Positions 52,415-60,216 of a DNA stretch of 64,000 bases are shown in pieces. The translations under genes were made by a program, and so were the position numbers. Below the pieces are notes generated by a model, which worked only from the letters and a program-made list of their open reading frames with translations, had not been told where the DNA came from and did not search any database. The DNA is taken from the NCBI GenBank assembly GCA_029979565.1, contig JAPOHG010000001.1, positions 1 through 64,000 on the forward strand, given 5' to 3'. Numbering within the stretch: position 1 is the stretch's first letter; every line of letters begins with the position of its first letter. The stretch is from a bacterium (GTDB lineage: Bacteria > Bacteroidota > Bacteroidia > Flavobacteriales_D > Sanyastnellaceae).

Positions 52415-53767
52415 GTGGACCCCGACTTATTTTCCATCCTTCTCGCAGCTGATGCCAGCGGTGCCGTGACGTGGGTGCCCTTCGTCATCATTGCCGGACT
52501 GCTGTTGCTCAGTGCGATGGTCTCCGGATCTGAAGTGGCATTCTTCGGTCTTACGCCAGCGGACATTCAGGAGTTGGAAACCGCTCGCGAGATCGAACAG
52601 TCAGCAGCCGCTGAACGGGTCATTGACCTGCTCAAAAAACCCGACCCTGATCGCGCGCCTCGTCATTTGTTGGCGACTATTTTGGTCTTAAACAACTTGA
52701 CCAACATCATCATCATCCTGATTTCAACGGTGGCGATGGAGCGTCTGTTTCCCGTGAATTCACTGGAGCCTTGGGTATACTGGAGCCTCCACGTAGGCGC
52801 TGTAACCTTTCTAATCGTGTTGTTCGGTGAAGTCGTTCCAAAGGTCTACGCCACCAACAATCGCTTGCAGTTTGCTCGATTCATGTCTGGGCCGCTTATC
52901 GTGGGACGTCAAGTTCTGGCGCCCGTTTGGAAGCCCTTGGTGCGTCTTGGGAATTGGGTGAGTAAAGGCGTGGATGTTCCCAATGCAGACCTTTCGGCCT
53001 CCGACTTGGAGCAGGTGTTGCAATTGACCGCTGATGAAGACCGGACCGATGAGGAGCAGCGGATTCTCGAGGGCATTGCGGCCTTGGGAACGAAAGATGC
53101 TAAACAGGTCATGACCGCTCGCACAGACATGGAATCGGTCAGTTCGGAAGAACGCTGGGAGCAATTACGCGCCCAAATCGTCGAATCCGGCTATTCTCGT
53201 ATCCCAGTGCACAGCGGGTCGCAGGATGAAATCATCGGAATTCTCCACATCAAGGACTTGCTCCCTCATCTGACCGAATCCGACGTCGCTTGGGTGAAGC
53301 TCATCCGCCCTGTATACTTCGTTCCAGAGAACAAAAAAATCGACGACCTGATGCGCGAATTTCAGGAGCGAAAAACACACCTCGCCATTGTCGTGGACGA
53401 ATATGGCGGTACCAGCGGCATCATCACCCTCGAAGACGTCATGGAAGAGATCGTCGGGGAAATCGCCGACGAGTTTGATGCGGAAGAAATTGCGTATTCC
53501 CGATTGGACGAGCGGACATTCATCATTGAAGCCAAAACAGCCCTCATTGACGTCTACCGCATCTTGGGAATCCCCGACGAAGCGTGGGAAGCCGCAAAAG
53601 GAGAAAGCGATACCCTCGGCGGATTCATCACGGAACAAGCGGGGCGCATTATGCGCAACGGTGAAAGCATGACTTTTGAAGGTGTCGAAATGAAAATCGA
53701 TGCCGCAACCCCGCGAAGGCTGCTGCGCATCAAGCTTGTTCTTCCCGAACCAGATTCCAATGAATAA
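52415..53767 (+). CDS. gldE: Gliding protein GldE, CNNM/CorC-type membrane protein
   Basis: GldE supports gliding and T9SS function in F. johnsoniae. The 450-residue product has a DUF21/CNNM membrane domain with about four helices in residues 15-150, then two CBS domains (about 205-330, with MTARTDMESVSSEERWEQLR and IIGILHIKDLLPHL) and a CorC/HlyC C-terminal domain (about 345-445). LAIVVDEYGGTSGIITLEDV and EEIVGEIADEFD are typical. The start is a GTG at 52415 because no ATG precedes the first membrane helix. gldD starts inside its last codons, with an 8-base overlap. Confidence 0.9.
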   Translation: MDPDLFSILLAADASGAVTWVPFVIIAGLLLLSAMVSGSEVAFFGLTPADIQELETAREIEQSAAAERVIDLLKKPDPDRAPRHLLATILVLNNLTNIIIILISTVAMERLFPVNSLEPWVYWSLHVGAVTFLIVLFGEVVPKVYATNNRLQFARFMSGPLIVGRQVLAPVWKPLVRLGNWVSKGVDVPNADLSASDLEQVLQLTADEDRTDEEQRILEGIAALGTKDAKQVMTARTDMESVSSEERWEQLRAQIVESGYSRIPVHSGSQDEIIGILHIKDLLPHLTESDVAWVKLIRPVYFVPENKKIDDLMREFQERKTHLAIVVDEYGGTSGIITLEDVMEEIVGEIADEFDAEEIAYSRLDERTFIIEAKTALIDVYRILGIPDEAWEAAKGESDTLGGFITEQAGRIMRNGESMTFEGVEMKIDAATPRRLLRIKLVLPEPDSNE

Positions 53768-54368
53768 GCGGACTGGATTCGGCCTGACCCTGTTGGTCGC
53801 AATGACTTCATTGCAAGGATGTGACGAGCCGCCGGTGCCCAAACCACGAGGGTACCACCGAATTGAATTCCCCGCTTTTGAGTATGCCTCGTACACGCAT
53901 CCTTGCGGTGTGTCGTTTGAGGTTCCGGTTTACAGTAAGATTGAGCGCATCGAGCGCGGTGCCCCTGAGGCAGGCATCTGTTGGTTTAATTGCGCGGTTC
54001 CGCGTTTTTCGGCCAAACTCCACTGCACGTTGATGCCCCTTGCTGAAGAAGCACAGTTCGTTTCGCTGGTGGAGGATGCGCATCAAATGGTTTTCTCCCA
54101 TGAAATGAAGGCTGCGGGGATTCGCACGCAACAATTTGATTTTCCTGAACGAAACGTGAGCGGCGTCCTCTATACGTTGCAGGGGCCCGTGGCCAGTCCC
54201 ATTCAGTTCTTTGCAACCGACAGTGTGGCACATTTTTTGCGCGGCAGTCTTTACTTCGACCACGCTCCGAACCCCGACAGCCTCAAGCCGTCCCTAGCGC
54301 ACATCGAACAGGACATTGTGCACCTCATCGAAACGCTGGCTTGGACGCAACCGACATCTACGCCATGA
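53760..54368 (+). CDS. gldD: Gliding motility lipoprotein GldD
   Basis: GldD is an essential gliding lipoprotein that works with GldE. The 202-residue product has a lipoprotein signal (MNKRTGFGLTLLVAMTSLQG, lipobox LQGC) and the conserved start of the mature part, PVPKPRGYHRIEFPAFEY. A cysteine-containing segment follows (FNCAVPRFSAKLHCTL), and the late stretch FFATDSVAHFLRGSLYFDHA is the GldD signature. The start overlaps gldE by 8 bases (ATGAATAA) and its stop overlaps coaX by 4 (ATGA), so all three are coupled. Confidence 0.92.
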   Translation: MNKRTGFGLTLLVAMTSLQGCDEPPVPKPRGYHRIEFPAFEYASYTHPCGVSFEVPVYSKIERIERGAPEAGICWFNCAVPRFSAKLHCTLMPLAEEAQFVSLVEDAHQMVFSHEMKAAGIRTQQFDFPERNVSGVLYTLQGPVASPIQFFATDSVAHFLRGSLYFDHAPNPDSLKPSLAHIEQDIVHLIETLAWTQPTSTP

Positions 54369-55117
54369 GCCAAACATGCATTCTTGATTTTGGGAACACC
54401 CAGGTAAAATGGGCTCGATTCGTTAACGGCGAATTCGAAGACTTGTGGCGGGACGAGGAGGCCTGGCAGCGACTGCAACACTGGAATGAAGAAGCCCGCT
54501 GGCTGGTTGCCGCTACCGGCCCCATGGACGACCGTTGGAGTGCATGGGTCGAGGCCTTAAAGACCAAAAACCTCCACGCTGTTGTGCATCTGGAAAGTGC
54601 AGAGGGCGTCCCCTTCCCTACCTCCTATCGATCCATGCACACACTGGGGCTGGATCGAATTGCCAATGCCGCCGCAGCCGCAGCTGAGGACGAACATGCC
54701 GATTGGCTGGTCATCGATGCCGGCACCTGCATCACCGCTGACCTTCTTGAAGGCGGGAAATTTTGTGGAGGGTCCATTTCACCCGGCATCGACTTGCGAC
54801 TGCGGGCGATGTTCGCCGGGACAGCGAGTTTGCCCTATCCCGAAGACTGGAGAGATCAAACCGCCGACGGGATTGGATTGGACGTGGGAAACGATACCGT
54901 ATCGGCGCTTTTGGCGGGTGCAATTGGCGGTGCTCAAGCAGAACTAACAGAGCGCATTCGCCGGTTTAGAAACGAAATCCCCTCCATCCGCGTTGCATTA
55001 ACCGGTGGAGATGCGAAATTCTTGCAACTCCAATCGGACTTAACGACTTTTGCCGACCCAAACCTCACTTGGAAGGGCTACTACCACCTGCTGAACCGCA
55101 TGCTGACTCATGAATAA
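54365..55117 (+). CDS. coaX: Type III pantothenate kinase
   Basis: CoaX phosphorylates pantothenate, the first step to coenzyme A, using the ASKHA fold and needing a monovalent cation. The 250-residue product has the N-terminal phosphate motif LDFGNTQVKWARF and the central TLGLDRIANAAAAAAE with LVIDAGTCITADLL. GGSISPGIDLRLRAMFAGTA and VALTGGDAKFL complete the nucleotide site. The start is the ATG at 54365 in the ATGA overlap with gldD. The downstream outer-membrane gene overlaps its end by 8 bases. Confidence 0.95.
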   Translation: MSQTCILDFGNTQVKWARFVNGEFEDLWRDEEAWQRLQHWNEEARWLVAATGPMDDRWSAWVEALKTKNLHAVVHLESAEGVPFPTSYRSMHTLGLDRIANAAAAAAEDEHADWLVIDAGTCITADLLEGGKFCGGSISPGIDLRLRAMFAGTASLPYPEDWRDQTADGIGLDVGNDTVSALLAGAIGGAQAELTERIRRFRNEIPSIRVALTGGDAKFLQLQSDLTTFADPNLTWKGYYHLLNRMLTHE

Positions 55118-56534
55118 CCACAAACCATCCACAAAATCATTGGTCGGACGGATGGCCTTTGCGGTTGTTTTCGTGTCGCATTTGGTACCGTTCCTAGGAT
55201 GGGCCCAGCAATCCGAGCTCTCCCCCTACTCGCGATATGGATTTGGGTTGATAGGACAGCTGCAAGCACCGGCATATGCTGGCATAGGGGGCATGGAAAC
55301 CACCCTGCTCAGCGGCGCCCAGTTTCAACCCAACAACCCCGCTTCTGCGACATACCTGAACCAGACCACATTTCAAGCCTCTGGCATCGGCAATCAAATG
55401 CAGTTGAAGCAGGGAGACACCTCCGCATCTGCGGCGTTCGGATCTCCGGGACCTTTTGGCATTGTAGTCAAACGCACAAGCGGCAAAAACGCGCTCATCC
55501 TCAACCTTTCGCCCTACAGCAATTCCGGGTATGCGATTTCACGAAGTGATACATACGATGGCATCGGTCTGGCCCAGGAGCGATACGAGGGACAGGGCGG
55601 CTTGAGTGCCTTGAACGTTGGATGGGCCCATGTCTTCAAAGGATCAAAATTTGTTCAAGCGGGAGGGGACAGCATTCGCATCCAAAGCAATGCCCTGCAC
55701 CTCGGCATTCAGTCGCATTACGTTTTCGGTCAAATCAGCCAATCCTCGACCCTCGACATCATTGACCCGACCTTCCTCGACCACCGCAACCGATTCACGG
55801 CACAACACCGCAGCGTAACGGCCACTGCCGGAATGGTCTACGACCAACTCCTGCACGTTCGGTATAACGACCGGGGCGATTTCGAGCAAAGCGTCTCGCT
55901 GCGCATGGGCGGCGTTTTGACGCCTTCGACCAACCTGCATAGCTCACTCGTCAGCATCGACGAAACGACCCAAACTTTGGGGGGCATACCGGTCCCCCTG
56001 GATACGGCATTCTACAGCGAGCGCCTCGACTACCGGGCGCGCATGCCCCGATCGCTCAGCTTAGGGAGCAGCGTCCATTTCGACCGGGGCGACGGCATGC
56101 GCATTGCGGCCGGAGTCGAGTACAAGACTTCCGCTTGGGATGCAGTGGCACTTGATTTTGCACCAGAAATGCAAGCTGATGGTGTCGAATGGATGGCCTC
56201 CGAGTCCATGCACCTCGGGGTTCAATTCAATCCGGGCAATCCAGAACAGCGTCATCCCACATGGGGGAAAGCGACCTACCGACTTGGGCTGAACCGACAG
56301 CTTCAACCTTATGCAATCAATGGCCACCAAGTCCAAACCCAAGCCATCACAGGAGGCTTCACATTGCCACTTGTCGGAAGCCGTTCGCTCAGTCGATTGC
56401 ATTTCGGCACGGAACTTGGGGAGCGTTTTACGGAAGCAGGTGCATTGGAGGAAACGTTTGTTCGGTTCCATTTTGGCGTCTCCTTGATGCCCTTCTTCAA
56501 GAACAATTGGCTGATACCGAGATTATATGATTGA
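55110..56534 (+). CDS. FadL-like outer-membrane beta-barrel protein
   Basis: 474 residues with a signal peptide (FAVVFVSHLVPFLGWAQQ, cleavage near AQQ). The mature start SELSPYSRYGFGLIGQ and NNPASATYLNQTTFQASGIG are typical of a Bacteroidota outer-membrane protein family with FadL/OmpP1-like topology. Many alternating aromatic beta strands follow, to a final FHFGVSLMPFFKNNWL strand. Function unknown; the fixed position after coaX in this phylum suggests an envelope role. Its ATGAATAA start overlaps the coaX stop by 8 bases. Confidence 0.82.
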   Translation: MNNHKPSTKSLVGRMAFAVVFVSHLVPFLGWAQQSELSPYSRYGFGLIGQLQAPAYAGIGGMETTLLSGAQFQPNNPASATYLNQTTFQASGIGNQMQLKQGDTSASAAFGSPGPFGIVVKRTSGKNALILNLSPYSNSGYAISRSDTYDGIGLAQERYEGQGGLSALNVGWAHVFKGSKFVQAGGDSIRIQSNALHLGIQSHYVFGQISQSSTLDIIDPTFLDHRNRFTAQHRSVTATAGMVYDQLLHVRYNDRGDFEQSVSLRMGGVLTPSTNLHSSLVSIDETTQTLGGIPVPLDTAFYSERLDYRARMPRSLSLGSSVHFDRGDGMRIAAGVEYKTSAWDAVALDFAPEMQADGVEWMASESMHLGVQFNPGNPEQRHPTWGKATYRLGLNRQLQPYAINGHQVQTQAITGGFTLPLVGSRSLSRLHFGTELGERFTEAGALEETFVRFHFGVSLMPFFKNNWLIPRLYD

Positions 56535-57933
56535 AAAAACCAACACCATGAAATTGATTGTTCGCGGAACATTAGCGTTGCTGGTCTTGGCGCCCGCTTT
56601 GACAAGCGCGCAAGACCGCTACGGAGATACTGAAGAACAGCAGATCCTGTGCAAGGAGGCCATCAGTGTTTACGTCAGCTACAAAAAGCAGAAAAACTAC
56701 GACGAGGCCTTCATTCAATGGAAAAAGGCCTGTGATGTATGCCCTCCAACAGCGCGCGAGGGCATGTACTCAGACGGGGTACGCTTCTTGAAAAACGAGC
56801 TTAAGAAGACCGAAGATTCAATCCGCACCAAGGCCCTCCAAGACAGCATTTTCTTGCTCTATGACCAGCGCATGGAACGCTTCCCGAGTACGAGCAAAAG
56901 GCCAAACAACCGGTGCAGAATTCTGGCATACAAGGCAACCGATTACTACCGGCTGTACAAAAAGGACGGAGCCGCGGTCGCCAACGCCATGTTCAAAGAA
57001 AGCATCGACTGCCTCGGCGCTGCATCCTCCCCGGCAACGCTGAGTACCTACTATGTGACATCATTTTACGCCATGAAACGCATGGAGGATGACGCAGAAG
57101 CCAAAGCCAAGTTGGGTGAAATGCTAACGGAGTACCTGACCTTGATGGATTATGTGGAGCAGGGCATTGCAGCGGCAACTGAAGCCGGCAAACCGGATGA
57201 TGTCGAGGACTATGAAAAGGCCAAGGGAAATTTGGATGAAGTATTCATTGCCATTGCGCAGTGCGAGGACATGGTTCCGGTATTGAGCGAAAAAGTCGCT
57301 GCGGATTCTTCGAACTTCGAATTGAAGCAGAAAGTCCTTCGCTTGCTGAACCAAAAAGATTGCACCGACAACGACTTGTACTTGCCGGTTGCCATCGATG
57401 TGCACAACGAAACACCGAGTCATCCTTCAGCCTATGCCATTGGAAACGAACAGGCCAAAATCGAAAACTTCAGCGAGGCGTTCGCCTACATGGAGGAAGC
57501 CGTGGAATTGTGCGCCGACTGCGCAGAGTTGGAGACATACCTGTTGAAGGCGGGCAAAATCGCCTCGTTCTTGGGCAAGTCGAGCACAGCGCGTTCATAC
57601 GCACAGAAGGTACTCGCTAACAATTCGGAAAGTGCGGAGGCGTACATGCTGATCGGTGATGCCATCGCCGGTGCAGCCAAGCAGTGTGACGACGGTGCGT
57701 TGGGCAGCCGCTTGGCTTATTTGCGTGCCTGCGATTACTACAATATGGCCATCAGCCGTGGCGATGAAGACATCAAAACCACCGCTAAGAAAAAACTCAA
57801 CGCCAACAGCAAGCAGTTCCCGAGCGTTGATGAAATTTTCGCCGTTGGCAAGTCGACGGGTGACGCCATCACGATTCCTGCTGTAGGCGGATGTCCATGT
57901 GCCGGTGAATCCACCACCATCCGCGTGCGCTGA
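56527..57933 (+). CDS. Secreted repeat protein (TPR-like), unknown function
   Basis: 468 residues with a signal peptide (MKLIVRGTLALLVLAPALTS, cleavage near SAQ). The rest is helical, with TPR-like pairs such as YKKQKNYDEAFIQWKKACDV near residue 60 and ENFSEAFAYMEEAVELCADC near 320. Several cysteine pairs (CADC, CDVC, and a late GGCPCAG) suggest disulphide stabilisation in the periplasm. I keep the ATG at 56527 because it gives the same 8-base overlap (ATGATTGA) as the upstream junctions; 56548 is also plausible and gives a cleaner signal peptide. lptC follows 20 bases later. Function unknown. Confidence 0.78.
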   Translation: MIEKTNTMKLIVRGTLALLVLAPALTSAQDRYGDTEEQQILCKEAISVYVSYKKQKNYDEAFIQWKKACDVCPPTAREGMYSDGVRFLKNELKKTEDSIRTKALQDSIFLLYDQRMERFPSTSKRPNNRCRILAYKATDYYRLYKKDGAAVANAMFKESIDCLGAASSPATLSTYYVTSFYAMKRMEDDAEAKAKLGEMLTEYLTLMDYVEQGIAAATEAGKPDDVEDYEKAKGNLDEVFIAIAQCEDMVPVLSEKVAADSSNFELKQKVLRLLNQKDCTDNDLYLPVAIDVHNETPSHPSAYAIGNEQAKIENFSEAFAYMEEAVELCADCAELETYLLKAGKIASFLGKSSTARSYAQKVLANNSESAEAYMLIGDAIAGAAKQCDDGALGSRLAYLRACDYYNMAISRGDEDIKTTAKKKLNANSKQFPSVDEIFAVGKSTGDAITIPAVGGCPCAGESTTIRVR

Positions 57934-57953
57934 TCACCGCAGACTGAACGGAG

Positions 57954-58550
57954 GTGCTCCGACCAACTACAAATCTTAGCCGCTCAGGACTGAACCCCTT
58001 TTGGGTGGCAGGCTGGGCGGCTTTTCTTTTGCTCGGATGTGCCAACTCCGATGCCGACGTCTCAGACGTTTTGGCCGAGGAGACCCGTCCGGTGCAGACC
58101 GTCACCAACGGCACGTTTCGCTACAGCGAGCGCGGCGTGATCCTGCACGAGCTCCACGCGAGCCATATGCGCCGCGAAGAACACGGCAATGCCGAGGTTT
58201 CGGAGGACGTCGTGGAAGTCCGGAACGGCTTCGAATTGTTCATCGGTGGAGACGCCAGCAACCACGAAGCGCACATGACCGCGGATTGGGCGACCCTGGA
58301 CGAAAAGAACCTCCGGCTCATCGCCAAGCACGCCGTCACCCTTGAAAATGCCGAAGGTGACATATTGGAAACCGAATACCTCGTGTGGTCAGAGGACTCG
58401 AACCGGGTTTGGACCAATCGACCGGTGACCATTCGAACGTCCGATGGAGTGATCTACGGTGAAGGCTTGGAATCGGATGCACGGTTCGAGACCTACCGCA
58501 TCATCAAACCCCGCGGTGAAATGGTGTTGGAAGGGACTGAATTGAATTAG
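57954..58550 (+). CDS. lptC: LptC, lipopolysaccharide export protein (lipoprotein form)
   Basis: LptC links the LptBFG transporter to the periplasmic LptA bridge. The 198-residue product has a hydrophobic N terminus with lipobox LLGC (FLLLGCANSD), so it is likely a lipoprotein, as in other Bacteroidota. The periplasmic beta-jellyroll strands include GTFRYSERGVILHELHASHM, LIAKHAVTLENAEGDILETE and the C-terminal GEGLESDARFETYRIIKPRG, a good match to the family. The start is a GTG at 57954, directly preceded by GGAG. The other member of the pathway here is the OstA-like gene at 35671. Confidence 0.85.
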   Translation: MLRPTTNLSRSGLNPFWVAGWAAFLLLGCANSDADVSDVLAEETRPVQTVTNGTFRYSERGVILHELHASHMRREEHGNAEVSEDVVEVRNGFELFIGGDASNHEAHMTADWATLDEKNLRLIAKHAVTLENAEGDILETEYLVWSEDSNRVWTNRPVTIRTSDGVIYGEGLESDARFETYRIIKPRGEMVLEGTELN

Positions 58551-58572
58551 GTTTGCACCGGAGTCACTACGT

Positions 58573-58794
58573 ATGAATGAGGAACAACTGCGCCGCGTCA
58601 ACCGCATAGCCGAACGCTTCTGGATTGGGATCATCGTTTGCTGCATCGCGGCGTCCGGGTATTTCATTTGGTCAGACGGCTGGGAACAGCAAAAGCAATC
58701 CTTGGTCCTGCCTGCACTGGCTGGAGCATGGTACGGGTTCCGCCGGTTCTTTCGTCAACGCCTCGAACGAGGAAGTAACGCGCGAAATGATTAG
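58573..58794 (+). CDS. Small two-helix membrane protein, unknown function
   Basis: 73 residues with two hydrophobic segments, about 17-33 (FWIGIIVCCIAASGYFIW) and a weaker one at 44-57 (LVLPALAGAWYGFRRF), followed by a basic tail (FRRFFRQRLERGSNARND). It lies 22 bases after lptC and 20 bases before the CNNM gene on the same strand, so it is probably co-transcribed. I do not recognise the family. Its size and regular spacing make it a credible gene. Confidence 0.6.
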   Translation: MNEEQLRRVNRIAERFWIGIIVCCIAASGYFIWSDGWEQQKQSLVLPALAGAWYGFRRFFRQRLERGSNARND

Positions 58795-58814
58795 GTTTGT
58801 TATAGCCTTGCCCC

Positions 58815-60110
58815 ATGGATCCTGACCCCTCGAGTTCGTTTTTGATTATCGGATTGGCCCTTGTAGCCTCAGCCTTCTTTTCCGGAATGGAGATTGCCTT
58901 CGTTTCGGCGAACCGCCTGCAACTCGAACTGGATTCGAAAAGCAGCTGGCAGGGGCGCATCCTCACCCACTTATCGTCGCGCACCAAGCTGTTCATTGCC
59001 ACCATGCTCGTTGGCAACAACCTCGCTTTGGTTTTTTGCGGATTGGAATCAGGGGCGCTCGTGAGTCACGGTATTTTTGGGGTAACTGACTGGACAGAAG
59101 CCGCTCAACCCCTTGTGGTTCTTGCCGCACAGACACTGATTACAACCCTCGTCATTTTGGTAGTGGCCGAGTTCATCCCCAAGGCATTGTTTCACAGCAA
59201 TGCCAACTTTTGGCTCCGGTTTTTTGCCGTCCCCCTAGCGGTCATTCACTACCTACTGCTGCTGCCGGGGTTGCTCGTGGTCGGGTTGAGTAATTTCTCG
59301 ATTCGCCTCGTCGGCAGGCCGACCGGAAAGGACGAAGACGACGAACAGCTCGGTGCCACGGATCTCGATCATTTCATCCGCGAGATGAGCGGTCGCATGG
59401 AACCCGAACAGGAATTGGAGCATGAGTTGCAGATCATGCAAAATGCCCTCGAATTCAACAAGGTGCTCGCCCGAGACTGCTTGATTCCACGCAACGAGGT
59501 TGTCGCCGTCGATTTGGAAACGCCGCTCGACGAGGTGCGCGAGTTGTTCATCTCCAAAGGGCTCAGCAAGATTGTCGTGTTCCGCGGAGACATCGATCAA
59601 ACGATCGGATACGTCCATTCGAGGGATCTCTTCAAGAATCCCACTTCCGTCAAGGCCATCCTTCACCCAACATTTGTTGTCCCGGAGCCCATGCCCGCGG
59701 ATGATGTACTGAAGCGGTTCAAGCAGCGGAAACGCCACTTGGCCATTGTCGTGGACGAATTTGGTGGAACTTCGGGTATCCTGACCATGGAGGACATCAT
59801 GGAACAGCTGGTGGGAGACATTGAAGACGAACACGACAAGGAGGAGCTCATCGAGGAGGCCCTTGAAGCAGGAACATGGCGGTTCTCCGCCCGGCTGGAT
59901 GTGGAAGACTTGAACGAGCGGTTTGACATGCAGTTGCCGCTGAACGATGCATACGAGACATTGGGTGGGCTCGTAATTCACTACACGGAAGACATCCCCG
60001 AAGCCGGATACACACTGGCTCTGGACGGCTTCAACATCGAGGTGGAAGAAGTGAGTGGGAACAAGTTGCAAACCGTCATTTTGCACGTAATCGCAGAAGA
60101 AAACAATTGA
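58815..60110 (+). CDS. CNNM/CorC-family membrane transport protein (hemolysin family)
   Basis: 431 residues: a DUF21/CNNM membrane domain in the first 150 residues, two CBS domains (about 195-310) and a C-terminal CorC/HlyC domain (about 330-428). Conserved points are ASAFFSGMEIAFVSANRLQL, VVVAEFIPKALFHSNANFW, the CBS core RDCLIPRNEVVAVDLETPLD and LAIVVDEFGGTSGILTMEDI. Such proteins are thought to export magnesium or other divalent ions. It is a paralogue of GldE at 52415 but lacks the gldD neighbour, so I do not give it a gliding name. Confidence 0.88.
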   Translation: MDPDPSSSFLIIGLALVASAFFSGMEIAFVSANRLQLELDSKSSWQGRILTHLSSRTKLFIATMLVGNNLALVFCGLESGALVSHGIFGVTDWTEAAQPLVVLAAQTLITTLVILVVAEFIPKALFHSNANFWLRFFAVPLAVIHYLLLLPGLLVVGLSNFSIRLVGRPTGKDEDDEQLGATDLDHFIREMSGRMEPEQELEHELQIMQNALEFNKVLARDCLIPRNEVVAVDLETPLDEVRELFISKGLSKIVVFRGDIDQTIGYVHSRDLFKNPTSVKAILHPTFVVPEPMPADDVLKRFKQRKRHLAIVVDEFGGTSGILTMEDIMEQLVGDIEDEHDKEELIEEALEAGTWRFSARLDVEDLNERFDMQLPLNDAYETLGGLVIHYTEDIPEAGYTLALDGFNIEVEEVSGNKLQTVILHVIAEENN

Positions 60111-60181
60111 AACCTGACCGCGAGGTTTCCCGTTCAAAGAGGCACTGCACGTAAAAACGCCCGGAGATATTGGATTTCCCT

Positions 60182-60189
60182 TATCTTCG
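60182..60189 (+). promoter_or_regulatory. Candidate minus-7 box of the foldase gene
   Basis: TATCTTCG matches TAnnTTTG except for one C, and ends 27 bases before the ATG. The same variant TATCTTCG occurs in front of the glycosyltransferase gene (27577-27584, minus). Confidence 0.35.
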
Positions 60190-60216
60190 CAAACCTTAAA
60201 AAAAGACACGTTTATC

